This document shows, one piece after another, positions 1-7,902 of a stretch of DNA of 64,000 bases. This DNA is from Mucilaginibacter galii (lineage in GTDB: Bacteria; Bacteroidota; Bacteroidia; Sphingobacteriales; Sphingobacteriaceae). The stretch is taken from contig NZ_BMDO01000002.1 in assembly GCF_014635825.1 (NCBI RefSeq), positions 352,989 through 416,988 of the forward strand, written 5' to 3'. The notes beneath the pieces are model-generated. The model ran no database searches, was not told the DNA's origin, and saw only the letters and a list, made by a program, of their open reading frames with translations. Position numbers and translations under genes: made by a program. Each line of letters starts with the position of its first letter. The stretch's first letter is position 1.

Positions 1-580
1 TTTTTACCGTTTTGGTTTGGTAACCAATGTGCCTTACTTCGAAAGACGGCGTAACTGCCGGTACACTCAGCCTGAAGTTGCCCGCAGCATCGGTAATAAC
101 AGATTGTTTATTGGCTACAATGGTAACCTCCGCAAGCGGTTTACCTTGTTCATCTACCACCTTGCCGGTAATTACTGTACTTTTATTCACCGGGCTTTCT
201 ACCATTACTTCACCTACGGTAATTTGATCATACTGGCTTTGCACAGTTTTGGCTTTACTAACCGGAGCCTGCGCTTTAACCTGCTGCACAAATGAAAAGA
301 GGGCCAGGGCAAGCATTAACCGTTTCCATAAACCGGCTTTAGGCAATTGCGGTGTACTAAGCTCTGCATTTACCGCCGCAAACTGCCCGGTATAAATGCG
401 GCCGCATGTATTGTTGCCAGAAGCGGATAAGTGATCAATGATCTGCTGGTTGGTCATGCTGGTAAAGTCGATGACGTTTTTGCTGCAACTGCTACAAAAA
501 CGGCCATTTTCTGTGGCGCTCATGCCGGCCCAAGATTCGTGGCAAGGCTGCGGTTGTGTAATCTGGGTGATGGTTTGCAT
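1..580 (-). CDS. Carboxypeptidase-regulatory-like membrane protein with N-terminal Cys motif (partial)
   Basis: The reading frame is open on the minus strand from an ATG at 578-580 to the window edge, giving about 193 residues, so the C-terminus is missing. The N-terminus carries four cysteines (C13, C29, C32, C59) within a conserved-looking block that includes GRFCSSC followed by VIDFT. Residues about 84-103 are hydrophobic (LMLALALFSF) and end in a VKAQ that could be a cleavage or membrane exit site. From about residue 135 a CarboxypepD_reg-like beta-sandwich begins (ITGKVVDEQGKPL, then ITDAAGNFRL). Such sandwiches are common in Bacteroidota envelope proteins, often before TonB or receptor domains. 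The layout suggests a cytoplasmic Cys-rich head, one membrane segment and a periplasmic domain. The role of the Cys block (metal or redox) is not known to me. Confidence 0.8.
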   Translation of the reverse strand, partial: MQTITQITQPQPCHESWAGMSATENGRFCSSCSKNVIDFTSMTNQQIIDHLSASGNNTCGRIYTGQFAAVNAELSTPQLPKAGLWKRLMLALALFSFVQQVKAQAPVSKAKTVQSQYDQITVGEVMVESPVNKSTVITGKVVDEQGKPLAEVTIVANKQSVITDAAGNFRLSVPAVTPSFEVRHIGYQTKTVK

Positions 581-799
581 AATGTTATGTGTTGTTGGTT
601 ATGCATAGGATGCATGCTCATCGACTATTCCATAAAAAAACCTGAAAAATAATTGTCCTGTAAACAGCAGGCTTAACAGGGGCGAAAAGCATAAAATATA
701 CAGGTCTATTGTTTTATTGCAGGAAGAACTTACCCGACTGGAGCTGAATAGGCCTAACGGCAGTATTACCACACACTAACCATATTTTCAGTGGGTTAG

Positions 800-832
800 C
801 TTGCGTTATTGCGGCAAAATTTCATAAGTTTG
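800..832 (+). promoter_or_regulatory. Bacteroidota-type promoter for the Gfo/Idh/MocA gene
   Basis: TTG at 801-803 and TAAGTTTG at 825-832 match the minus-33 and minus-7 consensus (TTG, TANNTTTG) with 21 bases between. The box ends 20 bases before the ATG at 853. Found by eye only. Confidence 0.45.
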
Positions 833-852
833 ATATACCAAAAATCTACTTT

Positions 853-1962
853 ATGAAAAATGATGAATACGTTTCGAGACGTGGCTTTATACGCACAGCG
901 GCCATAGGTGCGGGTGCCTTAACGCTGAGTACATGGCTGCCGGCCTATGCCCAAACCAAGCCCGGCAAAAAACTGGGTATTGCGCTGGTGGGCTTAGGTG
1001 GCTACAGCAGCGGACAATTAGCGCCTGCCCTGCAGCAAGCACAGCACTGTTACCTGGCCGGCATTGTAACCGGTACGCCTGCCAAAGCAACCGAGTGGGC
1101 GCAGAAGTATAATATTCCTCAAAAAAATATTTATAACTATGAAAATTTCGATAGCATAAAGAATAACCCAGATATTGATATTGTGTACGTGGTGCTGCCG
1201 GTATCCATGCATAAAGAATACACCATCAGGGCAGCGCAGGCTGGTAAGCATGTCATTTGCGAAAAACCCATGGCCCTTAACGTGGCCGATTGCCAGGAAA
1301 TGATCAATGCTTGTAAAAAGGCCAACCGTATGCTCTCCATTGGTTACCGCCTGCATTTTGACCCCTACCACCAGGAAGTTATGCGCTTAGGACAGAAGCA
1401 GGTATTAGGTGCGTTAACCGCATTTGAGGCGGCCAACGGCTTTAAGTGGGGTAATGGTAACTTTGATGCCTGGCGCCTCAAAAAAGCCATGGCCGGCGGT
1501 GGCGGTTTAATGGATATGGGCGTTTACACCATACAGGCTGCCCGCTACACCACGGGTAAAGAGCCCATTGCTGTAACCGCACGGCAGGAGAAACTACGCC
1601 CCGATGTTTTTAAAGAAGTAGACGAAACGGTATACTTCGAGCTTGAGTTTCCGGATGGTTTAAAGGCCAAATGCCAAAGCAGTTATAACAATAACTGGAG
1701 CAGCCTAAAAGCCACCACACAAAAGGGTAGCTTCGGGCTCGATCCGGGTTTTCCGTACAATGGTATCAAAGGTCAATCTACATTAGGCCCCATCAGCTAT
1801 CCTCCTATGAACCAGCAGGCCGCCCAAATGGACGATTTTGCGCAGTGCGTGAACTCTGGTAAAGCTACCCGCGTACCCGGCGAAGAAGGACTAAAAGATA
1901 TGAAAGTGGTAGAAGCTATATACCGTAGCTTGGCTAATGGCGGGAAAAGGGAACTGGTTTAA
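853..1962 (+). CDS. Gfo/Idh/MocA family oxidoreductase, Tat-exported
   Basis: A 369-residue NAD(P)-dependent sugar oxidoreductase of the glucose-fructose oxidoreductase type. The N-terminus has a twin-arginine signal (SRRGF at 8-12, then a hydrophobic run to about residue 33 ending AYA), so export in folded form with bound cofactor is likely. The Rossmann glycine motif GLGGYSSG lies at about 47-54 and the family EKP motif at 137-139. The C-terminal half carries the GGGGLMDMGVY stretch typical of the substrate domain. This resembles periplasmic glucose-fructose oxidoreductases, but the substrate cannot be told from sequence. It stands alone, with its own promoter, just before an AraC regulator on the same strand. 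Confidence 0.9.
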   Translation: MKNDEYVSRRGFIRTAAIGAGALTLSTWLPAYAQTKPGKKLGIALVGLGGYSSGQLAPALQQAQHCYLAGIVTGTPAKATEWAQKYNIPQKNIYNYENFDSIKNNPDIDIVYVVLPVSMHKEYTIRAAQAGKHVICEKPMALNVADCQEMINACKKANRMLSIGYRLHFDPYHQEVMRLGQKQVLGALTAFEAANGFKWGNGNFDAWRLKKAMAGGGGLMDMGVYTIQAARYTTGKEPIAVTARQEKLRPDVFKEVDETVYFELEFPDGLKAKCQSSYNNNWSSLKATTQKGSFGLDPGFPYNGIKGQSTLGPISYPPMNQQAAQMDDFAQCVNSGKATRVPGEEGLKDMKVVEAIYRSLANGGKRELV

Positions 1963-2035
1963 TCCGGTATCTGCTTAAACTTTTTGTTGAGTAAACTTTA
2001 AGAAATTTATTTATCTTGGTAAAAATGTAACACCC

Positions 2036-2857
2036 TTGAGGCCAATAATTTATCAGCCACACCCTGCATTGAGCGGCTTTATTAGCCACATTATGGTCAT
2101 GGAAGCTACGTTTCGGCCAGAGTTGGATCACTTGGTATTTCCGTTTCCGCCTACACCCCAGCACAGCATACATTTTTACCCGCGCGACCCTATGCAAACG
2201 CAAAGGGTGAACAGTATTTTTGAGCAAACACCCGATTGCATTGTGATTGGTCCGCAGGTTACCAAAGTAAATCTCAAAATGGGATCGAACCATTGCATCG
2301 TCTCCGTAGTTTTCCATCCGGGAGGGCTGCACCGCCTGCTTAAAATGCCCATGCACGAGTTGTTTGATCAGGCTTATGAAGCCACCTGGCTTCTGGGCAG
2401 CGGACTAAGCGAGGTGAACTATAAACTGCGTGAGGCCAAGCAGCCCTTGGAAATGAAGACCATTGTAGATGAATATTTCCTTACCAAAATAGTTGCCTCC
2501 CCGGTTGCCGCTTTTGATATGGCCCTTAAACAAATGGTTAAAAGCGACGGCCTGTTGCCGATAGAACTGGCCGCTTCGCTGGCTTGTTTAAGCTTACGGC
2601 AGTTTGAACGAAAGTTTAAAGAAACAATGGGCTATTCGCCCAAAGTGTTCTCCAGATTGATCAGGTTCTCAAAAGCTTACCGTTTAAAAGAGAGGCAACC
2701 CCATTTAAGCTGGACAGTTATTGCTCACACCTGTGGTTATTTTGACCAGATGCATCTCATCCGCGATTTTAAAGAATTTACAGATGCTGTACCGGGTACT
2801 ATTGCCCTCGAAATTAATAGTGTACCCATGGGTTTACAGGCCGGAATGAAGTTTTAA
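2036..2857 (+). CDS. AraC family transcriptional regulator
   Basis: A 273-residue regulator. The C-terminal third (about 175-265) has the two-helix-turn-helix AraC/XylS layout, with LACLSLRQFERKFKETMG as the first HTH and YFDQMHLIRDFKEFTD as the second. The N-terminal about 150 residues resemble the DUF6597-type sensor domain common in Bacteroidota (starts RPIIYQPHP and contains FHPGGLHRLL). I chose the TTG start at 2036 because the sensor domain already begins at residue 2. The first ATG in frame (2093) would remove conserved sequence. A TATCTTGG box at 2012-2019 with TTG at 1987-1989 could be its promoter. Target genes are unknown; the oxidoreductase before it and the NTF2-like gene after it are candidates. 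Confidence 0.88.
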   Translation: MRPIIYQPHPALSGFISHIMVMEATFRPELDHLVFPFPPTPQHSIHFYPRDPMQTQRVNSIFEQTPDCIVIGPQVTKVNLKMGSNHCIVSVVFHPGGLHRLLKMPMHELFDQAYEATWLLGSGLSEVNYKLREAKQPLEMKTIVDEYFLTKIVASPVAAFDMALKQMVKSDGLLPIELAASLACLSLRQFERKFKETMGYSPKVFSRLIRFSKAYRLKERQPHLSWTVIAHTCGYFDQMHLIRDFKEFTDAVPGTIALEINSVPMGLQAGMKF

Positions 2858-2924
2858 GATGTCGCTTTTGTACTATCGCGCCCGTTACACGCAAGGTAGT
2901 TTTGGTGCTATAAAACAAAGCACC

Positions 2925-3428
2925 ATGAAAAAAAGCATTATTATCTCATTAGCAGCCCTGCTATTCACTTTTAGCGGTTGGGCGCAAAACCGTAAGCAAG
3001 ATGCTCAGGCCATTGAAAAGCAGGTAGATGCTATGGTAATTAGTTGGAACAACCACGATCACAGCGATATGAAAAACTATACCACCCCCGATTGTGATTG
3101 GGTGAACATAGTAGGCATGTGGTGGAAAAACCGGAAAGAAGTTGAATTTAGCACGCAGTTTTACCACGATAGGATGTTTAAAAACACACCGATGAAAAAA
3201 AAGAATGTGGCAATTCGCTTTATAAGCCCTACGGTAGCCTTAGTGCATTTCACCAGCCATATAGGATCTTTTACCACCCCCGATGGGCATGCAATGCCCG
3301 AAGGTGACAACCTGGCCTTACTGGTATATGTAAAGCAAAACGGAAAATGGTTAATGACCGCCGGCGAAAATGTGGTGGTTGACCCGTTTGCCCAAAAGAA
3401 TGCCCCGGCTAAATTTATGCCTAAGTAG
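2925..3428 (+). CDS. Exported NTF2-like (SgcJ/EcaC-type) protein
   Basis: A 167-residue protein starting at the ATG at 2925, which gives a clean signal peptide (MKKSIIISLAALLFTFSGWAQ). A longer frame reaches back to 2859, but the extra 22 residues do not look coding. The mature part has an NTF2/SnoaL-like fold signature: an early helix with VDAMVISWNNHD, a WVNIVGMWW stretch and a late strand pattern ending in GKWLMTAGENVVVDP. Members of this superfamily bind small ligands or act as cone-shaped enzymes; no substrate is evident. It lies 67 bases after the AraC gene and ends shortly before a bidirectional terminator. Confidence 0.8.
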   Translation: MKKSIIISLAALLFTFSGWAQNRKQDAQAIEKQVDAMVISWNNHDHSDMKNYTTPDCDWVNIVGMWWKNRKEVEFSTQFYHDRMFKNTPMKKKNVAIRFISPTVALVHFTSHIGSFTTPDGHAMPEGDNLALLVYVKQNGKWLMTAGENVVVDPFAQKNAPAKFMPK

Positions 3429-3464
3429 GTAATACAATCGGCAGTTATTGGAAGAGGCCTAACT

Positions 3465-3500
3465 AAAAAAGCTCCGTTGCATATGCAAACGGAGCTTTTT
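3465..3500. terminator. Bidirectional rho-independent terminator
   Basis: AAAAAGCTCCGTT at the left pairs with AACGGAGCTTTTT at the right around a short loop. It has an A run before and a T run after, so it can end transcription from both convergent genes (the NTF2-like gene and the Zn protease). Confidence 0.8.
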
Positions 3501-3512
3501 GGTATCAAGAAA

Positions 3513-4250
3513 TTAATCTCTGCGGCTGTTAAGCAATTGCAGGTAGTACAGCAATGTAGCCAGCGAGCCCAATGCGGCAACCACGTAAGTCATAGCGGCC
3601 CACCAAAGGGCATCTTTGGCCTCATCACGTTCCTGGCGGGTTTGCATAACGCTGTAATTATTATCTAACCAGGCCAGGGCACGCCTGCTGGCATCAAATT
3701 CAACAGGCAGGGTAACAAAGCTAAACGCAGTAATTATCCCTAGAGCTATAACGCCAATAAACAACACGGTTGGGCTATGGCTGAAGAATAACAGCATAAC
3801 GCCAATCATTAAAGTCCACTGCACCAGTGTAGAAGCAGTTTGCACCACAGGCACCATAGCCGAGCGGAACGTTAGCCAACTATAAGCCTTGGCATGTTGC
3901 ACGGCATGGCCACACTCGTGTGCCGCTACTGCGGCCGCAGCCACACTGCGGCTATGGTAAACATCGGGACTTAAATTTACGGTTCGGTTCTCGGGGTTAT
4001 AATGGTCGGTTAACTGGCCTTCCACCGAGATAACCTGCACATTGGATATACCATAATCACGCAGCATACGCTGGGCAACCTCCGCACCTGACAATCCCGA
4101 CGATAGACCTATTTCGGCATACTGCTTAAACTTGCTTTTAAAGCGCCACTGCACCACAAAGCTTACCAAGGCAATACCGATCATGAGGAGCCACGCTGAG
4201 TTGAAGCCGTCTCCGCCTATGTAACCTAATATCATGAGTATGTTGTTCAT
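3513..4250 (-). CDS. Membrane zinc metallopeptidase (YugP-like)
   Basis: A 245-residue integral membrane protein with the zinc protease motif HECGH at 111-115, preceded by the alanine-rich helix AAAAVAA. There is a membrane segment near the N-terminus (about 15-35) and two to three more after the active site (about 130-190), as in the DUF/Peptidase_M48-related YugP family (neutral zinc metallopeptidase). The NPENRTVNLSPDVYHSRS stretch just before the motif is typical of this family. The substrate is unknown; a role in membrane-protein turnover is inferred. It is a monocistronic gene ending at the bidirectional terminator. Confidence 0.88.
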   Translation of the reverse strand: MNNILMILGYIGGDGFNSAWLLMIGIALVSFVVQWRFKSKFKQYAEIGLSSGLSGAEVAQRMLRDYGISNVQVISVEGQLTDHYNPENRTVNLSPDVYHSRSVAAAAVAAHECGHAVQHAKAYSWLTFRSAMVPVVQTASTLVQWTLMIGVMLLFFSHSPTVLFIGVIALGIITAFSFVTLPVEFDASRRALAWLDNNYSVMQTRQERDEAKDALWWAAMTYVVAALGSLATLLYYLQLLNSRRD

Positions 4251-4596
4251 CTTAATTGCTATTTTAAGAAGTTGAGCAAAAAGTATTCCGCTGTGGTTTG
4301 GTGCGTGTTACGGTTAATTTTTAGATATTCTTTAATGGTATCAATGTCATTTGTGCAGTAAAGGTGTTAAATTGACATCAGGATATGATAAGCATAGCAG
4401 TTTGCAGTATTATAATATTGCGTTAGGCTTACCGGGTATTAACGTTAGATTTTTACGGCTGATAAATACTTATTACCCGGGATATATTATGGTGTTATGA
4501 GCATGAACTGGCGTAGGCTAATGCTGTTGGCGAGTTTAAGGTAATGCTGTCTTTTGCACTGCCGCTGAATAGCCAATGTTTGAGTAGCCGGGGTTG
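4251..4596. other. Intergenic region upstream of the Zn protease
   Basis: The 346 bases between the Zn protease and murF hold no frame I would call coding, no RNA gene and no clear hairpin. It must contain the Zn protease promoter, but I found no full consensus match. Confidence 0.5.
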
Positions 4597-5907
4597 TTAA
4601 AACAGGGGCACCAATCTTTCTAAGGCCATACCGCGCGATCCTTTTATTAAAACCGTAGCATGGTGTACCGGCCTGGCTTTAATGCTGTTCATGGCCTCTT
4701 CGGCCGTTGGATAAAATGTGCCCTTAAAATTGGCTTGCTGCCTGTAAAACTCTGCCCCCACAAAAATATGCTGGTCGGCTGGTACGGCCAAGGCGGCTTC
4801 AATTACGGCTTTATGTTCGGCCGCAGCTTCGGCACCCATTTCAAACATGTCGCCCAGTATCATCACTTTATGTTCGGCCTGCATCTTGTTCAGATTAGCA
4901 ATAGCCACGATCATGCTGCTGGGGTTGGCATTGTAATAATCGCAAATGAGCGTGTTGGTTGCCGTTTTTACAATTTGCGAACGGTTATTTTGCGGTTGAT
5001 AACCTTCAATGCCGGCATTGATTTCAACAGGACTCAGCTTAAAATAATGGCCTATGCAAATAGCAGCCAGTATGTTGGGCAGGTTGTACTCGCCGGTTAA
5101 ATGTGAGTTTACCTCGTAGGATGGGGCTTCTTTTTCTTTTACCATCCACTGTATAGCCAGGTAAGGCGTGTTTTGCAGCAAGTTGCCGTCAATGGTGTTT
5201 AAGAAAGACTGCTTACCGTAATAGATCACATTTTCGAGGTTGCGGCTTTCCTGCATAATTAACAGATCGTTACTGTCGGAGTTTACAAACGCAATCCCGC
5301 CGTTGGCTTTCAGGTAATCATATAATTCGCCCTTGCCCTTTTTTACACCCTCTACACCGCCAAAACCTTCTAAATGTGCCTTGCCAACATTGGTAATTAA
5401 TCCGTGGGTAGGCTGGGCAATGGTGCATAGTAATTCAATTTCTTTTTGATGATTGGCGCCCATTTCAATTACCGCTATTTGGTGCGAGCTGTTGATAGAA
5501 AGCATGGTTAATGGGACGCCGATGTGGTTGTTCAAATTTCCTGCGGTAGCCAGTGTATTAAATTGCTGCGACAGCACAGCATTAATGAGTTCTTTAGTAG
5601 TGGTTTTTCCATTGGTACCGGTTAAACCAATTACGGGTATTTGTAACTGCTTGCGGTGGTAACGGGCCAAATCCTGAAGGGTGCTCAATACGTCATCTAC
5701 CAGGATGGTTTTTTCGGACGTGCGATAGGCCGCATCATCAATGATGGCATAGGCCGCACCTGCTTCAAGCGCTTGAGCGGCAAAGGTATTGGCATCAAAC
5801 TTATCGCCCTTTAAAGCAAAAAATAAACTTCCCAGCGCAATTTTGCGGGTATCAGTGCTGATTACGGGATGCTGTAAATAAAGGTCGTATAGTTGTTCAA
5901 TGGCCAT
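4597..5907 (-). CDS. murF: UDP-N-acetylmuramoyl-tripeptide--D-alanyl-D-alanine ligase
   Basis: Cytoplasmic Mur ligase that adds D-Ala-D-Ala to UDP-MurNAc-tripeptide, the last soluble step of the peptidoglycan precursor. The N-terminal domain has the STDTRKI/GSLFFAL pattern of MurE/MurF substrate binding. The ATP loop GLTGTNGKTTT lies at about 95-104 and the central domain has NAGNLNNHIGVPLT- and IEMGANH-type blocks. The C-terminal domain contains DYYNANPSSM, which marks it as MurF rather than MurC, MurD or MurE. At 436 residues the length is normal. I start at the second ATG (MAIEQLYDLY) because a TATATTTG box at 5911-5918 sits directly before it; an ATG six bases earlier lies inside the box. 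It stands apart from any dcw cluster here. Confidence 0.95.
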   Translation of the reverse strand: MAIEQLYDLYLQHPVISTDTRKIALGSLFFALKGDKFDANTFAAQALEAGAAYAIIDDAAYRTSEKTILVDDVLSTLQDLARYHRKQLQIPVIGLTGTNGKTTTKELINAVLSQQFNTLATAGNLNNHIGVPLTMLSINSSHQIAVIEMGANHQKEIELLCTIAQPTHGLITNVGKAHLEGFGGVEGVKKGKGELYDYLKANGGIAFVNSDSNDLLIMQESRNLENVIYYGKQSFLNTIDGNLLQNTPYLAIQWMVKEKEAPSYEVNSHLTGEYNLPNILAAICIGHYFKLSPVEINAGIEGYQPQNNRSQIVKTATNTLICDYYNANPSSMIVAIANLNKMQAEHKVMILGDMFEMGAEAAAEHKAVIEAALAVPADQHIFVGAEFYRQQANFKGTFYPTAEEAMNSIKARPVHHATVLIKGSRGMALERLVPLF

Positions 5908-5910
5908 GCA

Positions 5911-5918
5911 CAAATATA
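5911..5918 (-). promoter_or_regulatory. Minus-7 box immediately upstream of murF
   Basis: CAAATATA on the plus strand reads TATATTTG on the minus strand, a perfect TANNTTTG match ending three bases before the chosen ATG. No TTG was found at the right distance, so this is half a promoter. If used, the mRNA would be leaderless. Confidence 0.35.
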
Positions 5919-6250
5919 AAAGAGTTTGACGTAATGAAGTTACGGGATACGTTCAAAATTGCTGCCCTATGTTGTCATTTCGAACGATAGTGAGAAATAC
6001 TGTTCGAGAAGTCAGTGCGTTTTGAACTTTAGTGTTGTGCTGAAGAACTTACTTTGTCTCCTCTTGGCCGGAGAGGCCCATTACTTTTGGCATAGCCCCA
6101 AAAGTAACAAAAACGCCTATCCATCGCAATCCCTGCCACTACACAAGGCCAACTCCCGGCCGGGTGCGCTGGCAGGCCCCCGCTTTTTAATTTCAGTATT
6201 GTTTTGAGTAAAATTTCAAAGCCCTGTCCTTTGGGGAGGGTTGGGAGGGG
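5914..6250. repeat. Intergenic repeat-rich region between lysE-like gene and murF
   Basis: These 337 bases have no credible gene. They contain GTCATTTCGAACGATAG near 5976, a short dispersed-repeat type often seen in this group. A palindrome ACTTTTGG/CCAAAAGT at 6083-6105 is followed by AACAAAAACGCC, and a GGGGAGGGTTGGGAGGGG unit sits at about 6234-6251, matching the CCTCCC-type units elsewhere in this window. An 82-residue frame across it is repeat-derived. Confidence 0.55.
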
Positions 6251-6874
6251 TTACCGATGCGCCAAAATTAACCACAGTTGCTTAACCACATGGTAAGCTG
6301 CCAACCCGAAAAACAGCACGGCAATACCGGTATTGATCATCTGTGTGCTTAACGCAAATTTGCCTTGAATATAGGTGGCCGATTTGGCGTAGGCGTATAA
6401 ACACAAAAACGAACCGGCTGCCGATCCTAAGCTGAATATCACCAGAGGAAACAGTCCGGGTTGTATCCACTCATGGGCCAGCAGGTAGGTGCCGGCTATC
6501 ATCCAGAAAATAATTTGCATTGGATTCACAATGGCCAGGATGATGCCATAACGGATGCTTTCTTTATCGGAGTAGGTTGATTTAGGGGCTTTTTTGCGGT
6601 TAAGCCAGGTAATGGTTCCCAGCGTACCAAAAAGCACCACCATGATCCAGTCTATAATGGTTTCTACATGCGGCTGCTCTGATAACCATTTGGCTGCCTG
6701 CATAAAAAAGAAGGTAAATACAAACTCTACGCAAGAAAAAGCCATGATAAAGCGCAAGGCCTGCCGCATGCCCCGGTTAATAGCTAAGGTGGTTAAGGTA
6801 AGGTTGATATTACCCGGAGGTATATAACCTATAAAGTTGACAATCAGCCCCAGGAAAAAGGTTAGGAAAATCAT
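6251..6874 (-). CDS. LysE family transporter
   Basis: A 207-residue membrane protein with about six hydrophobic segments, in the LysE/RhtB amino-acid exporter superfamily. The N-terminal segment has the typical PPGNINLTLTTLAINRGMRQALRF stretch, in short PGN followed by a basic cluster after helix 1, and a later NPMQIIFW block corresponds to the family's NP motif. It would export a small amino acid or similar metabolite through the inner membrane; the substrate is not deducible. Its ATG is preceded by a CAAAAGTA (minus strand TACTTTTG) box at 6880-6887, so the transcript may be leaderless. It diverges from the BtuF-like gene. Confidence 0.85.
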   Translation of the reverse strand: MIFLTFFLGLIVNFIGYIPPGNINLTLTTLAINRGMRQALRFIMAFSCVEFVFTFFFMQAAKWLSEQPHVETIIDWIMVVLFGTLGTITWLNRKKAPKSTYSDKESIRYGIILAIVNPMQIIFWMIAGTYLLAHEWIQPGLFPLVIFSLGSAAGSFLCLYAYAKSATYIQGKFALSTQMINTGIAVLFFGLAAYHVVKQLWLILAHR

Positions 6875-6879
6875 GGACC

Positions 6880-6887
6880 CAAAAGTA
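6880..6887 (-). promoter_or_regulatory. Minus-7 box immediately upstream of lysE-like gene
   Basis: The minus strand reads TACTTTTG, a match to TANNTTTG, ending five bases before the ATG. No clear TTG lies 17-23 bases upstream. Confidence 0.35.
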
Positions 6888-6974
6888 ATCCGTTTTTTGA
6901 GATTTGTACGACCATTTTATTTGAGTAAGCACCGAATTTAAACTTTCTTTGCATTTCGTAAGATAGAATACTGA

Positions 6975-7901
6975 ATGCCTGCTCCAAAGATCATATCCCT
7001 GCTGCCCTCTGCCACCGAAATTGTTTGTGCCTTAGGGTTAGAAAGCCAATTAGTTGGCCGCTCGCATGAGTGCGATTATCCTGAAACGGTAAAGCAGCTG
7101 CCCGTGTGTTCATACGACCGTATAGGCGCCGGTTTAAGCAGCTTGGCTATAGACCAACAAGTGAAGCGATTATTGACCAACGCTATTTCGGTATACGAGG
7201 TAAATACCGAACTTATGAAGCAGTTAGCACCGGATGTGGTTATTACGCAAGACCAGTGTGCGGCCTGCGCCGTATCGCTGCCCGAGGTAGAACAGGCCTT
7301 GGCTAATGAGTTGGAGAAACCTGCCCATATTGTTTCCTTACAGCCCGATAGTTTGGCCGACATATTTGATAGCATACAACAGGTGGCCAGTGCATTAAAT
7401 GTTGTGCCTGCAGGTAATGCATTGCTGGAAGATTTACAGGAACGCGTTGACCTCATACAGCACAAGCTCAAATTTGTAGAGAACAAACCCACCGTAGCCT
7501 GCATAGAGTGGCTGGAACCGCTCATGGTATCGGGCAACTGGGTGCCCGAGTTAGTGCAGATAGCAGGCGGTACACCCGTACTGGCCGAAGCCGGCATGCA
7601 TTCGCCCTATGTAGAGTGGGTAGATTTGCGCCTGCAAGACCCTGAAATTATTGTAGTAATGGCCTGCGGCTTTTCTATAGAGCGCACGTTGAAAGAGATT
7701 GACGTATTGCTGCAACTGCCCGGCTTTGCCGATTTGCAGGCCATTAAAAATAAACGTTTTTACATTGCCGACGGTAACCAATACTTTAACCGCCCCGGCC
7801 CACGTATAGTAGATTCAATTGAAATTTTAGCTGAGATCATTTACCCTAAGCAATTTATTTTTGGCTACGAGGGCGAAGGGTGGATAAAGTTTGAAGTGTA
7901 G
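6975..7901 (+). CDS. BtuF-like cobalamin-binding protein without signal peptide
   Basis: A 308-residue protein of the periplasmic-binding-protein class III fold (BtuF/FecB type). It starts KIISLLPSATEIVCALG, the standard first strand and helix of BtuF-like proteins, followed by LVGRSHECDYP. A CAACAV stretch lies around residue 96, and YVEWVDLRLQDPEIIVVM is the usual start of the second lobe. There is no signal peptide or lipobox, and no permease or ATPase gene is adjacent, so classical ABC import is not supported by context. Such signal-less members are often annotated as cobalamin-binding proteins. Its stop is one base from that of the convergent neighbour. Confidence 0.85.
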   Translation: MPAPKIISLLPSATEIVCALGLESQLVGRSHECDYPETVKQLPVCSYDRIGAGLSSLAIDQQVKRLLTNAISVYEVNTELMKQLAPDVVITQDQCAACAVSLPEVEQALANELEKPAHIVSLQPDSLADIFDSIQQVASALNVVPAGNALLEDLQERVDLIQHKLKFVENKPTVACIEWLEPLMVSGNWVPELVQIAGGTPVLAEAGMHSPYVEWVDLRLQDPEIIVVMACGFSIERTLKEIDVLLQLPGFADLQAIKNKRFYIADGNQYFNRPGPRIVDSIEILAEIIYPKQFIFGYEGEGWIKFEV

Positions 7902-7902
7902 T

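Noticed and set aside
2859..2924. Longer N-terminus of the NTF2-like gene
   Set aside because: The ATG at 2925 gives a clean signal peptide; the extra residues do not look coding.
5959..6207. An 82-residue plus-strand frame
   Set aside because: It spans dispersed repeat units and a palindrome and has no protein-like pattern.
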